Below, piece after piece: positions 31,961-40,880 of a stretch of 64,000 bases of DNA. The first letter of the stretch is position 1. Each line of letters begins with the position of its first letter. The stretch spans positions 62,001 to 126,000 of the forward strand of contig JADLHZ010000012.1 in the NCBI GenBank assembly GCA_020848545.1. The letters are read 5' to 3'. The notes under the pieces are model-generated. The model saw only the letters and a list, made by a program, of their open reading frames with translations, ran no database searches and was not told the origin of the DNA. Position numbers and translations under genes: made by a program. Source of the stretch: Deltaproteobacteria bacterium (GTDB lineage Bacteria > Myxococcota > JADLHZ01).

Positions 31961-33418
31961 TTAATGCGGCGTCGCCGCCCCGGTCGACCCGGTGGCGGCG
32001 GCGGTCGGCTCCGGCTTCACGTAGTCTTTGACGTCGAAGCTGATGTCGGCGAGCTGGCCCTTGTCGACGGCGTCGATGCGCGTCCCGCCTTGCGTGAAGA
32101 CCGCGGTCGTGTCGCCCGTCGTCGTGCCGATGACCAGGATGCCGGCCTCGCCGCCGTCGGCCTTGTAGAGCGTGATCTGCTTCGTCACCGGGTCGAGCCC
32201 GTGCTGCTTCTTCAGCTCCGGCGTCACCTTGTCCGAGGTGATCGCTTTGGCCTTCAGGTTGCTCAGCTTGTAGAGCAGGTTCGAGATCTTGCTGCCCTCG
32301 GCCGGCTTCTGCTCGGGGGCGACGATCTCCCAGCTCTCGCTGCCGTCTTCCTTCTTCTTCTTCTCCGCGAGCACGAAGTCCTTGCCGGTCTCGGCGAGCT
32401 TCAGCTTCTTCACCTGTGCCGAGTCGAACGCGAGCACGGTCTTGTCGCGAAGGTCAGCCGTCTTCAGGTCGAACTTCTTCAACAGCTGCTCGGAGAGCTC
32501 GTAGAGCGCCGGCTGACCGTCGACGAGGGCGTAGTACTGCTCCGCGCTGCCCGCCCCCTTCGCCGACCCAAAGGCGATCTGTGTCTTGGCCATCGCGTCG
32601 CCGAGCGCGAGCGTGACGACGAGCTCGGGTTTTTGCAAGCCGTACTTCGCCGCGTCCTTGCTGTCGTAGGTCTCGAGGGCAATCCCCTTGGCACGCAGGT
32701 AGCGGAGCGAGGACATCAACGTGGTCACTTGTGCCTTGTCCGCCTTCGTCGCGATGGGCGCCGTCAGCATCCAATCGTCGCCCTTCTTCTCTAGGCCGTA
32801 AGCCGCCGCGCCTTTGACCGCCACGTCGATCTTGCGCACGTCCTTCTCTTCGAAGATCGAGATCCGCTTCTCGCGCCACGCGAAGAGATCGCGATCGGTC
32901 TGGTAAGTGATGCCGCTCGGCACCATCAGCACTTTGTCGCTGCCTTCCTTCATCAGGTACACGCTGTCGTCGAAGCTGTTCTTCTTGCCGATGAGGAAGA
33001 CCTGCTCTTTGCCGTCGGTGCCCTTGAACGCCACCGTCGCGAGCGGCGGGTTCAGGCCGAAGCCGGCGACGTCCTCGCTCTTCGCCTCGAGCGCGCGCTT
33101 GCGCTTCATGTCGACGAAGTGCGTGATCAAGCCCTCGACCGTCGACTTCTCGGCGGGCGTGGCGACCGGCTTCGTCAGCCGCCATTTGCGATCGCCCTCG
33201 CCGTCGCCGATCATCTCGAACGACTGACCCTTGGCGGTGACGCGCACTTCCTTGATGTCGGGCATCGCGAACGCGACGACCTTCTCGTCTTTCTCTTTCT
33301 GCTCTTCTTCGGCCTGCTTGCCTTTGTAGGTGCCGAAGTAGGCGTAGGTCGCGACGGCGCCGACGGCGACGACGCTCGCGCCGAGCGTGACGAGCCTGCG
33401 TTGAATGCTCTTCATCAC
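31961..33418 (-). CDS. DUF4340 domain protein of the Gld-type ABC operon
   Basis: 485 residues. A single N-terminal membrane anchor (LVTLGASVVAVGAVATYAYF) is followed by a Lys/Glu-rich region and repeated DUF4340 units (KEVRVTAKGQSFEMIGDGEG, WRLTKPVATPAEKSTVEGLI, LVTLALGDAMAKTQIAFG segment). The C-terminus is Ala/Thr/Gly-rich. The start overlaps the end of the GldG-like gene by four bases. DUF4340 proteins accompany GldG/GldF transporters in several phyla and are thought to be periplasmic accessories of that complex; the transported substrate is unknown. Confidence 0.88.
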   Translation of the reverse strand: MMKSIQRRLVTLGASVVAVGAVATYAYFGTYKGKQAEEEQKEKDEKVVAFAMPDIKEVRVTAKGQSFEMIGDGEGDRKWRLTKPVATPAEKSTVEGLITHFVDMKRKRALEAKSEDVAGFGLNPPLATVAFKGTDGKEQVFLIGKKNSFDDSVYLMKEGSDKVLMVPSGITYQTDRDLFAWREKRISIFEEKDVRKIDVAVKGAAAYGLEKKGDDWMLTAPIATKADKAQVTTLMSSLRYLRAKGIALETYDSKDAAKYGLQKPELVVTLALGDAMAKTQIAFGSAKGAGSAEQYYALVDGQPALYELSEQLLKKFDLKTADLRDKTVLAFDSAQVKKLKLAETGKDFVLAEKKKKEDGSESWEIVAPEQKPAEGSKISNLLYKLSNLKAKAITSDKVTPELKKQHGLDPVTKQITLYKADGGEAGILVIGTTTGDTTAVFTQGGTRIDAVDKGQLADISFDVKDYVKPEPTAAATGSTGAATPH

Positions 33419-35001
33419 TTCCTCCGGCGCACACCGCGCACAGCGACGCCGATCGCCAAGATCGCGACCGGCAAGAGATCGAGGCTGAAGAACTTGATGA
33501 CCTCACCCTGCGTCTCGGTGAGCGCGATGCGCGTGGCGCCGCGCTGCTTCGGGCGGATCGAGATCTTGCCCTCCTCTTCGGCGAGGTAGTTGATGCTGTT
33601 GACGAAGAAGTCGGCGTTGCCGGCGAGCGCGAACGAGCTCGCGTCGATGAACTCGGCCGAGCCCGACACGACCAAGCGGCCTTCGTCGCTCAGCTTGTCC
33701 GCGGCTTGCGGCTTCTTCGTGCTGACGCCGATGATGCCGAGCGGACCCTTCTGATCCTTGCCGTCGTCGAAGCGCGCTTGGCCGTTCGCGAACTCGGTCT
33801 CGCCCCAGCTGTCTTTTCCGGACTGCGCGATGAGCTTCGCGGTGGCGCCGGCGATCGCGCCCGGCAGAGCGTCCTTCACCGAGAGCGAGCGCGTGAACGG
33901 CATGGCCACCGGCACGCGGAAGTCTTGGGTGATCGGGTGCTGCTCGTACGAGTGGGCGAGCACCACCGCCGGCGACAGGCCCTTCAGCTGCGACGACGGA
34001 TCGACGATGAGATCGCCGCGCACCTCCAAGTGCCAGAGCGCCGCCAGCTTCTCGACGCCAGTGACGCGGCCGGCGTGCGCCGCGGCGAACACCTTGCCGC
34101 CCTTTTCGATCCAAGCCGAGAGCGCTTGGACCTCGGGATCGGCCAGCGGCGTCTTCGGCGCCAAGATGATGACGACCTGTGCGTCGTCCGGGATCTTCAC
34201 CTGTGTGTGCGCTGCGTTCGCCGCGCCGAGATCGATCGTCTGCCCCGCCGCCGCGCCGCCCGAGAGCTCGAAGGTCTCGACGGTGTAGCCTTCGTTGCGC
34301 AAGAGCTCGGCCGCGGCCTTGGCGCCCTTCCTCGACTCATCGTCGATGTCGAGCTCGCCGTGGCCCTTCAGGAAGTAGATCTTCTTCAGCGCCGAGGACG
34401 TCGACTTGATGAGCGCGTTCGTCAGCTCCTGCTCGCTGAGATCCTTTGGCCGCCCTTCGTACATCTTCGAGGTGAAGACGACGCGCGAGCCGTTCTCGCG
34501 GATCTGGTACTTCTCGGCGAGCTCCGGCTTCGACACCGGATCGACGAACTCGACCTTCAGCTTCTCGGTGAACGAGGCGTAGCGGTCGAGCGTCTCTTTG
34601 GCGGCGCGAAACTGCGGCTCGTCGCTCCGGTAGAACGCGTAGACCGTGACCGTCTCGTTCAGGCCCTTCAGCGTCTTCACCGTCTGATCGGCGAGCGTGT
34701 AGAGGCCGTCGCGCGTCATGTCGAACTCTTTTTGGTTCTTGAACGCGATGAAGTTCACCGCGAAGAGCGCGAAGATGAAGAGGAGCGTCGTCGTCGCGGT
34801 GATCAGCCAAAGCGCGGTCGAGCGGTTGCCGAGCGTGTTCTTGGCGCGGCCGCGGTTCGAGATCAGATAATAGGCAATGAACGCCGCGCCGAGCATGAGC
34901 TTGGCGAAGAAGAGCCAACCGAAGCCGGCGAACATGAAGGTCAACGGCGTCGACAGCACGAGCACGAGGCCGACGCCTCCGAGGACTTGTCCGAGTAGCA
35001 T
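33415..35001 (-). CDS. gldG: GldG-like auxiliary protein of an ABC transporter
   Basis: 528 residues. N-terminal helices (VGLVLVLSTPLTFMFAGFGW, LFFAKLMLGAAFIAYYLIS, ALWLITATTTLLFIFALFAV), a large periplasmic ABC-type_uncharacterised/GldG domain (FDMTRDGLYTLADQTVKTLK, VTVYAFYRSDEPQFRAAKET, IYFLKGHGELDIDD, VVIILAPKTPLADPEVQALS) and one C-terminal helix before the basic end VRGVRRRK. Gliding-type transporters pair GldG with permease GldF and ATPase GldA, all present here in the order A-F-G-DUF4340. The symbol marks family resemblance only, not a demonstrated gliding role. Confidence 0.88.
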   Translation of the reverse strand: MLLGQVLGGVGLVLVLSTPLTFMFAGFGWLFFAKLMLGAAFIAYYLISNRGRAKNTLGNRSTALWLITATTTLLFIFALFAVNFIAFKNQKEFDMTRDGLYTLADQTVKTLKGLNETVTVYAFYRSDEPQFRAAKETLDRYASFTEKLKVEFVDPVSKPELAEKYQIRENGSRVVFTSKMYEGRPKDLSEQELTNALIKSTSSALKKIYFLKGHGELDIDDESRKGAKAAAELLRNEGYTVETFELSGGAAAGQTIDLGAANAAHTQVKIPDDAQVVIILAPKTPLADPEVQALSAWIEKGGKVFAAAHAGRVTGVEKLAALWHLEVRGDLIVDPSSQLKGLSPAVVLAHSYEQHPITQDFRVPVAMPFTRSLSVKDALPGAIAGATAKLIAQSGKDSWGETEFANGQARFDDGKDQKGPLGIIGVSTKKPQAADKLSDEGRLVVSGSAEFIDASSFALAGNADFFVNSINYLAEEEGKISIRPKQRGATRIALTETQGEVIKFFSLDLLPVAILAIGVAVRGVRRRK

Positions 35002-35010
35002 CGTAATCTC

Positions 35011-35805
35011 CTAATTCCACCGCTCGGCTTCGACAGCCCGATGCGTGAGAAAGAGCCCCAAGGCGATGACGCTCACGTAGTAAACGAGATCCGACACCTT
35101 CAAGATCCCGCGCGTGAAGCTCTCCAAGTGATTGATGAGCGACAGGTTGGCAGTGAGATCCGCGACGAAGCCCTGCTGCCCGTAGCCAGCCCAGCCGATC
35201 ATCCAGAACAGGATCAGCACCGCGAACGACACGAGCACGGCGACGATCTGCGAGTCGGTCACGCTCGACGCGAAGAGGCCGAACGCGATCACCGCGGCGC
35301 CGAGCAAAAACATGCCGAGGTAGCCGCAGAGCACCGTCGCCCAGTCGATCGGCGCCGCGTCACCGGTCGACGCGCCGTAGATCTGCAGGATCAGCGGGTA
35401 GACCATGGTGATCGCGAGCATCACGAAGATCAGCGTCGATGCCGCGATGTACTTGCCGAGCACGATCTCGATCGGCCGCACCGGCGTCGTCATCAACAGC
35501 TGCATCGTCTTCGTGCGCTTCTCCTCGGCGATGAGGCGCATCGTCACCATCGGCAAGAGGATCAAGAAGAAGACGTAGATGTTGAAGAAGAGCGGCAGGA
35601 TGACTTGGTCGTTGAAGTTCATGCGCTCGAGCATCTGCTGCGCTTGCATGCCCATGAACTGGGTCGTCTGCGCCGCGTACGCGCCGACGAGCACGACGAA
35701 GAAGTAGGCGGTGATCGCCGCAAACGCCGTGAGCAAGACGTACGACGTGGCGGTCGTGAAGTAGATGCGGAGCTCTTTCTTGGCGATGGCCAGTGTGTTT
35801 CCCAT
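35011..35805 (-). CDS. gldF: ABC-2 type permease (GldF-like)
   Basis: 264 residues with six hydrophobic helices: SYVLLTAFAAITAYFFVVLV, a membrane segment around LFFNIYVFFLILLPMVTMRL, STLIFVMLAITMVYPLILQI, YLGMFLLGAAVIAFGLFASS, ILFWMIGWAGY and VYYVSVIALGLFLTHRAVEA. The cytoplasmic loop RLIAEEKRTKTMQLLMTTPV with I-E-I-V-L-G-K-Y is the permease coupling signature of the ABC-2/GldF family. It is between the ATPase and GldG-like genes, ten bases from each, consistent with one operon. Confidence 0.92.
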   Translation of the reverse strand: MGNTLAIAKKELRIYFTTATSYVLLTAFAAITAYFFVVLVGAYAAQTTQFMGMQAQQMLERMNFNDQVILPLFFNIYVFFLILLPMVTMRLIAEEKRTKTMQLLMTTPVRPIEIVLGKYIAASTLIFVMLAITMVYPLILQIYGASTGDAAPIDWATVLCGYLGMFLLGAAVIAFGLFASSVTDSQIVAVLVSFAVLILFWMIGWAGYGQQGFVADLTANLSLINHLESFTRGILKVSDLVYYVSVIALGLFLTHRAVEAERWN

Positions 35806-35813
35806 GGTGTTCC

Positions 35814-36587
35814 TCAGGCCGCGCGCACGGCAGTGTTGGCAGCCGGCGTCGCTTGGCGATCGAGATCGTTGAGCATCGTGTCGAACACTTCGTAGAAATT
35901 CGGCGTGCGCTCGGGCGTCTTGTAGCGGCTGATCAGGTTCTGCACGAGATCGTCGGCGGCGAGCTTGCCGCGGTGGATGATGATCGCGCGCTTGCAGATC
36001 TGCTCGACCTCCGCGAGGTTGTGCGTCGAGAGCATGATCGTGTGCTCGGCGGCGAGCGCTTGAATGAGCTCGCGCACGTTGCGCTGCTGCTGCGGATCGA
36101 GGCCGCTCGTCGGCTCGTCGAGGATCAGCACCGGCGGATTGCCGAGCAGCGCCTGGGCAATGCCGCAGCGTTGCTGAAAGCCCTTCGACAGGTTGCCGGT
36201 GAGGCGCTCGCGCACGTCCTTCAGCTGCGCTTTCTCGAGCACGCGCTCAATCTCGCCCTTCTTCGCTTTCTTGGCGACGCCTTTGATGCTGGCGACGAAG
36301 TCCAAGTATTCGGTGACGGTGAGATCCGGATAGATCGGCACGATCTCCGGCAAGTAACCGATGCGGCGCTTCACCTCCATCGGCTCTTCGAAGACGTCGA
36401 AGCCGGCGACCTTGGCGGTGCCGGTCGTCGCCGGGATGTAGCCGGTGACGACCTTCATCGTCGTCGACTTGCCGGCGCCGTTGAGGCCGAGGAAGCCGAC
36501 GATCTCGCCCTTCGTGACGTTGAAGGAGACGCGATCGACGGCGACCAGGTCGCGGTAGCGCTTCGTGAGCTCTCTGACTTCAATCAT
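35814..36587 (-). CDS. gldA: ABC transporter ATP-binding protein (GldA-like)
   Basis: About 257 residues from ATG 36587, preceded by GGAGGG at proper distance; a longer frame to 36782 reads through non-coding sequence. Walker A is GLNGAGKSTT, signature LSKGFQQRCGIAQAL, Walker B LILDEPTSGLDPQQ, switch His in MLSTHNLAEVEQ. It energises the permease and GldG-like proteins encoded downstream. It heads a four-gene operon, and the divergent 307-base gap before the Cys-rich lipoprotein gene carries its promoter. Confidence 0.94.
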   Translation of the reverse strand: MIEVRELTKRYRDLVAVDRVSFNVTKGEIVGFLGLNGAGKSTTMKVVTGYIPATTGTAKVAGFDVFEEPMEVKRRIGYLPEIVPIYPDLTVTEYLDFVASIKGVAKKAKKGEIERVLEKAQLKDVRERLTGNLSKGFQQRCGIAQALLGNPPVLILDEPTSGLDPQQQRNVRELIQALAAEHTIMLSTHNLAEVEQICKRAIIIHRGKLAADDLVQNLISRYKTPERTPNFYEVFDTMLNDLDRQATPAANTAVRAA

Positions 36588-36894
36588 GGACCCTCCAAGG
36601 CTGGCCGCTTGCGACCGAGCCGAAAACCGAACGATGTTTGTCTTGCCGCCGAAGGCCCAACGAGCTGACCCTGGCACACGCGAAAACTGCCGAGAAATCC
36701 CGAGTATTCCACTGCGCTGCAAAAAAACTTTCGGCGGCCCCGCGGGCGATGACGGCCTAGGCGAGGGTCGGGCCGCGGTCAAGGTCTCGGCCCTCGGTAA
36801 ACCGGACCAGACAGTCAGTGATCATCATGATGTCTCAAAGCGCTTACGAAACACGTTGACATTTTCTCGCTTAATCAGCAGATCCACGCCCCGT
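36588..36894. other. Divergent promoter region between gldA-like operon and Cys-rich lipoprotein gene
   Basis: No coding capacity of note is visible in these 307 bases. The half next to the lipoprotein gene is relatively AT-rich and holds TTGACA at 36856-36861, a possible -35 box, but no good -10 at the right spacing. A palindrome TGATCATCATGA lies near 36820. No terminator is seen. Confidence 0.35.
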
Positions 36895-38022
36895 ATGGAA
36901 AAGCTCTACACCTCGGCGCTTTCGGCTTGTTGTCTTGCATTCATGCTCTCCTGTGGCGCGGCGGTTGCGCCGAGTCAGACAAACAAAGACGAGAAGACGC
37001 AAAGCGCGCCCGTCACCGGCCAAGCTTGCACGGAAGACAAAGACTGCGCCGGCGAAGTGTGCAACACCGACGACAAGGTCTGCGCGCCGACGTGCTCGGA
37101 AGACAAAGACTGCAAAGACGGCAAGGTCTGCATCGACAAGACGACGAAGAACTACTGCGGCACGAAGCCGAAGGCCGAGTGCGAAGAAGACGTCGACTGC
37201 GATCCAGGCAAGATCTGCACGGACGCCGGCACCTGCAAGACGCCGCGCTGCGGAAGTGGCGCCGGCGCCGATCACTGCCCGGCCGACTACGTTTGCGTGC
37301 AGACCGCCTGCGTCGCGCAGACGAGCACCGCCGGTTCGTGCCGCGTCGCCGCCGACTGCAACAAGGTCACCGCCTGCAAGACCGACAAGTGCGACTGCGT
37401 GGCGAACAAGTGCCAAGCGAAGCCCGCGGTCATCACCTGCACGCCACAAAACGCCGCCAGTGTCTGCAAGGCCGACGAGTACTGCGAGAACAGCAAGTGC
37501 GTCAGCGTGACGACCAAGGCGTGCACCAAAGACGAAGAGTGCCCGCTCAGCTTCTATTGCCCGCTCTCGCAAGTGCCGGGCACGCCGCGCGCCTGCGCCC
37601 CGGGTTGCAAGGCGACCAGCGACTGCACGAACGGCCTCGTCTGCGACTTGAACGGCACGCACCAGTGCGTCGCCCCGAGCGCGGTCGTCCTGCCGAGCTG
37701 CACCGGTGACGAAGACTGCGAGCCCGGCTGCGTCGCGAAGGTCGCCGCTGATTCGAACTACGTCTCGGCGAAAGTGTGCGACTACCGCTTGAGCGACGCG
37801 CTCACCGGCCACGGCGTTTGCCGCGACCGCTGCAGCCAAGCGATGTACTTCATCGGCAACCCGTTCGACCTCGGCATTCCGTACACGCCGGGTCAAACCT
37901 GCCAGGACAAGACGTACAAGTGCACCGCCGTCAATAAGATCACCCCGCCGATGGTCGCGCCGGATAAGACCAGCGCTTGCGGCGGCGGCGTCATTGGCGG
38001 CTACTCGGCTTGTGAATTGTAA
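36895..38022 (+). CDS. Cysteine-rich lipoprotein with Dickkopf-like repeats
   Basis: 375 residues from ATG 36895. The signal MEKLYTSALSACCLAFMLSC fits a lipoprotein, the Cys following M-L-S. The mature part has about ten repeats of the type C-x3-x-D-C-x-x-G-x-x-C (CTEDKDCAGEVCNTDDKVC, CSEDKDCKDGKVC, CEEDVDCDPGKIC, CKATSDCTNGLVC), a disulfide-rich pattern common in secreted myxobacterial proteins and shared by the N-terminal part of the frameshifted gene at 22819-24161. Probable surface adhesion or binding role; ligand unknown. Codon use is like the neighbours. Confidence 0.82.
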   Translation: MEKLYTSALSACCLAFMLSCGAAVAPSQTNKDEKTQSAPVTGQACTEDKDCAGEVCNTDDKVCAPTCSEDKDCKDGKVCIDKTTKNYCGTKPKAECEEDVDCDPGKICTDAGTCKTPRCGSGAGADHCPADYVCVQTACVAQTSTAGSCRVAADCNKVTACKTDKCDCVANKCQAKPAVITCTPQNAASVCKADEYCENSKCVSVTTKACTKDEECPLSFYCPLSQVPGTPRACAPGCKATSDCTNGLVCDLNGTHQCVAPSAVVLPSCTGDEDCEPGCVAKVAADSNYVSAKVCDYRLSDALTGHGVCRDRCSQAMYFIGNPFDLGIPYTPGQTCQDKTYKCTAVNKITPPMVAPDKTSACGGGVIGGYSACEL

Positions 38023-38082
38023 GTCTCGGTCACCTAAGCCCGCCCGCTACCTTTGGAATAAACACCCCCGTCTCCCCGTTTC

Positions 38083-38113
38083 TCACCCAGGTCAGATCGA
38101 CTACACTGGGTGA
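38083..38113 (+). promoter_or_regulatory. Inverted repeat directly before the ECF sigma gene
   Basis: TCACCCAG at 38083-38090 and CTGGGTGA at 38106-38113 are perfect 8-bp arms around a 15-base spacer, ending five bases before the ATG of the sigma gene. In RNA the right arm would include the GGGTGA ribosome-binding region, so a hairpin could hide the start; in DNA it could be an operator. Only the symmetry is seen; function is inferred. Confidence 0.45.
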
Positions 38114-38117
38114 AGCA

Positions 38118-38774
38118 ATGTTCGACAAGCTCTTCAACTCCGAGAAAAAGCGCCAAGAACAAGAGCTCCGACGTGAGGCGGCGTCCCACATCGACGTCCT
38201 CTACGGCGCGGCGCTGCGGCTGACGAAGAACGCCCGCGACGCCGAAGACCTCGTGCAAGACACCTACGCGCGCGCCTTCCGCTTCGAAGAGCGCTACGAG
38301 CCGGGAACGAACCTGCGCGCGTGGCTCTTTCGCATCCTCTACAACACCTTCATCAACCGCTATCGCCGCCGCACGCGCGAAAAAGAGCTGCTCGCCGACA
38401 TCGAGAAGCATTCGCTGCAAGACGCGATCGTTTCGGACGACGCGCTCTACGCGTTGGCGCATCCGGAAGAGGACTACTTGAGTCGCTTGGTCTCGGCCGA
38501 AGTCTTGACCGCGCTCGAAGCGCTGCCCGAAGAATATCGGACCGTCGTGATGTTCGCCGATGTGTATGAAATGTCATACAAGGAAATCGCCGAGATCGCC
38601 GGCTGCCCGGTCGGCACCGTCATGAGCCGGCTCTTTCGCGGCCGCCAGAAGCTGAAGCAAGCGCTCTTCGACTATGCGGTCGAGCAAGGTATCATCAAAT
38701 CGAACCATGCCGACACTGAGAACACGAAGAGCAACGTCGTCGCGATCAAGCGCGCGAAGGGTGGCGTGCGATGA
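38118..38774 (+). CDS. ECF-type RNA polymerase sigma factor
   Basis: 218 residues. Region 2 includes LYGAALRLTKNARDAEDLVQ, AFRFEERYEPGTNLRAWLF and RILYNTFINRYRRRTREKEL; region 4 is ALEALPEEYRTVVMFADVYE, SYKEIAEIAGCPVGTVMSRLFRGRQKL. It resembles the SigE/RpoE-like ECF group partnered with zinc-binding anti-sigma factors. The next gene overlaps by four bases and encodes exactly such an anti-sigma protein. A charged tail after residue 190 (HADTENTKSNVVAIKRAK) is extra. An inverted repeat just before the ATG may control translation or transcription. Confidence 0.95.
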   Translation: MFDKLFNSEKKRQEQELRREAASHIDVLYGAALRLTKNARDAEDLVQDTYARAFRFEERYEPGTNLRAWLFRILYNTFINRYRRRTREKELLADIEKHSLQDAIVSDDALYALAHPEEDYLSRLVSAEVLTALEALPEEYRTVVMFADVYEMSYKEIAEIAGCPVGTVMSRLFRGRQKLKQALFDYAVEQGIIKSNHADTENTKSNVVAIKRAKGGVR

Positions 38775-39532
38775 GTGATCCCGTGGTGCTCAGCTGCAAG
38801 GAGCTGATGCCCTTCTGGCCGATGTACTTGGATGGCGAGCTGCAAGAGAGCGACGCCGCGCCGTACCTTCGCCACTTGGACACCTGCGACCGTTGCCGCG
38901 GCTTCGTCGAAGGCGAGAGCCGCTTTCGCCAAGTGTTCAGAAACAAGATTCGCTCGAGCGCTGCCGAGCGGGTGCCGGACGCCTTGCAAGCGCGCATCAC
39001 CCAGATGGCCGACGCGAGCCCGCGCCTGCCGCGCGGGCGCTTCTTGCTCGCGAGCGGCACCTTCGCCGTCTTGGTCGCGCTCACGTGGACGACGCAGTCG
39101 GGCTTCTCGCCCACCTTGCAGCTCGTCGCCGAGACGCACCGGGAAGCGCTGCCGCTCGACGTCAAGACGAACGACGTGGCGGAGGCGCAGCGCTTCGTCG
39201 ATCAGCACGTGCCGCGGGTGAAGCTGCCGATCGTGCAGCATCCGTATGTGCGGCTCACGGGCGCTCGCGTCCTCGACTTTCGCGGCCAACGCGGCGTCAT
39301 CGTGCGCTACGTGGTCGGCCCCGAGATGCAGCCGGTCTCGCTCGTCGTCTATCCGGCGAACAACGAGCGCGTGCGCATGCCCCGCGCGGTGCCGGCCGGC
39401 CACTACACCGTCTTCGTCGATCAGGTGGGCGAGCTGCACGCGGCGGTCTGGCAGGCGAAGGATGCCGTCTATTCCATGGTCGGCAATCTGCCGGAGGCCG
39501 AGCTCTTGGACTTGGTCTCGGCCGCCGAATAG
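38771..39532 (+). CDS. Zinc-binding anti-sigma factor (zf-HC2)
   Basis: 253 residues. C9, H35, C39 and C42 (SCKEL and HLDTCDRC) form the Cx(25)HxxxCxxC zinc anti-sigma motif. A single hydrophobic segment near 90-110 (FLLASGTFAVLVALTWT) anchors the protein, with a ~140-residue C-terminal domain outside (LTGARVLDFRGQRGVIVRYV, VPAGHYTVFVDQVGELHAAV). It overlaps the ECF sigma gene by four bases and is predicted to sequester that factor, releasing it on redox or envelope change. The signal is not known. Confidence 0.92.
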   Translation: MSDPVVLSCKELMPFWPMYLDGELQESDAAPYLRHLDTCDRCRGFVEGESRFRQVFRNKIRSSAAERVPDALQARITQMADASPRLPRGRFLLASGTFAVLVALTWTTQSGFSPTLQLVAETHREALPLDVKTNDVAEAQRFVDQHVPRVKLPIVQHPYVRLTGARVLDFRGQRGVIVRYVVGPEMQPVSLVVYPANNERVRMPRAVPAGHYTVFVDQVGELHAAVWQAKDAVYSMVGNLPEAELLDLVSAAE

Positions 39533-39594
39533 AGCGTCGAAAGCTGGTGGAAAACTTTGAAACCGCGTGGAAGCGGCTCTAGACTTTGGCGGTC

Positions 39595-40875
39595 ATGGCG
39601 AATGTTTTACTGATCGACGCCGAAAAAGAGTTCGCGCAGCCCTTGGTGCAGGCGATCCAAGGCTGGGGCTACGGCGTCACCTGGACCCCCGACGGCAAAG
39701 AAGGGCTCGATCGCGCCGCTGCCGAGCGCCCGAGCGCCATCGTCTTGTGCGTCGAGCTCGGCAAGATGAGCGGCTACTCCATCTGCAACAAGCTGAAGAA
39801 GGACGAGCAGCTCAAAGACATTCCGCTCGTCATCACTTCGCGCGAAGCGACGAACGAGACCTTCGAGCAGCACAAGAAGCTGAAGACGCGCGCCGAAGCG
39901 TACTTGATCAAGCCGTTCAAGCCGCAGGAGCTGCAGTCGGTGCTCACCGAGCTGGCGCCGTCCGGCGGGGCCCCGCAGATCTCGGGCGACTTACAGCCGC
40001 ACGATCTGCAAGGCGGCGGTGAAGAAGACATCGTGCTCGACGATCTTCCGCCGGGCGCGAAGGAAGAAGCGTTCGATCCCGGCGCGCTCGTCGGTGCCGA
40101 GAGCAAAGAGCAAGATCCGATGGACGCGCTCGAGGGCTTTGCGATCGCCGGTGAGGACGACGGCGATGGCGACGGCGCCACGCGGCTCATGGAGATGCCG
40201 GTGATGCCCGAGAAGCCGGCGCCGAAGCCGGCGCCCGTGGCTGCGAAGCCCGCGCCGGCGCCCGCACCCGCACCCGCACCGAAACCTGCGCCCGCGGCGG
40301 CACCCGTGGCTGCGGCAAAACCGGCGGCGACCGCGCCTGCTGGCAAGCCGTTGAGCGACGACGAGCGCCGCAACATGGAAGCGAAGCTGCAGGAGGCGAA
40401 GACCAAGGCAGCCACCGCGGCGCAAGAAGTCGACAAGCTGCGCGCCGAGATGAATCAGCTGCGCACGAAGTCGCGCGAAGAATCAGCCGCCTTGCGTGCG
40501 CAGCTCCAAGAAGCCAACGAGAAGATGAAGACCGAAGCGCAAGCGTTGAAGCAGCGCTACGAAGAGACGACGCAAAAAGCGGTGCAAGAGGCGGCGTCGC
40601 TGCGCCAGCAAGTCAAAGACGTGCAGACGCGCGCGCAGGGAGAGATCGAGAACCTGCGCAGCCAGCTCATCGAGATCAGAAACCAGAGCCAGGATCTGCT
40701 CACCCAACGCGACGGCGACCTCACCTCGTCGAAGAAGCGCATGGCCGATCTCGAAGCGATGGTCGAATCGCTCAAGCAAGAGTCGGCGCGCAACGAAAAA
40801 ATCCGCGAGCGCACGGTGAAGGCCGTGGACGTCGCCCTCACCTTGCTCCAAGACGAAGACACGGCCGTCGCCTGA
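39595..40875 (+). CDS. FrzS-like pseudo-receiver protein with Ala/Pro linker and coiled coil
   Basis: 426 residues from ATG 39595. Residues 1-125 are a receiver-like domain in which the phospho-acceptor Asp is replaced by Cys52 (AIVLCVELGKMSG); the Lys of LIKPF and the pattern YSICNKLKKDEQLKDIPLVI with FEQHKKLKTRAEAYLIKP match myxobacterial FrzS closely. Then comes an acidic stretch, an Ala/Pro-rich linker at about 205-255, and a long coiled coil (265-410). FrzS is a polarly moving motility protein that does not depend on phosphorylation. This protein may play a similar polarity or motility role. Start: ATG fits better than the TTG nine bases upstream. Confidence 0.82.
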   Translation: MANVLLIDAEKEFAQPLVQAIQGWGYGVTWTPDGKEGLDRAAAERPSAIVLCVELGKMSGYSICNKLKKDEQLKDIPLVITSREATNETFEQHKKLKTRAEAYLIKPFKPQELQSVLTELAPSGGAPQISGDLQPHDLQGGGEEDIVLDDLPPGAKEEAFDPGALVGAESKEQDPMDALEGFAIAGEDDGDGDGATRLMEMPVMPEKPAPKPAPVAAKPAPAPAPAPAPKPAPAAAPVAAAKPAATAPAGKPLSDDERRNMEAKLQEAKTKAATAAQEVDKLRAEMNQLRTKSREESAALRAQLQEANEKMKTEAQALKQRYEETTQKAVQEAASLRQQVKDVQTRAQGEIENLRSQLIEIRNQSQDLLTQRDGDLTSSKKRMADLEAMVESLKQESARNEKIRERTVKAVDVALTLLQDEDTAVA

Positions 40876-40880
40876 ACGTC

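Noticed and set aside
36856-36861. TTGACA upstream of the Cys-rich lipoprotein as a defined promoter
   Set aside because: No acceptable -10 element 15-19 bases downstream; kept only as a remark on the intergenic region.
40230-40340. Ala/Pro codon repeats in the FrzS-like gene as a tandem repeat or CRISPR-like array
   Set aside because: They encode a flexible Ala/Pro linker in frame, with no spacer-repeat regularity.
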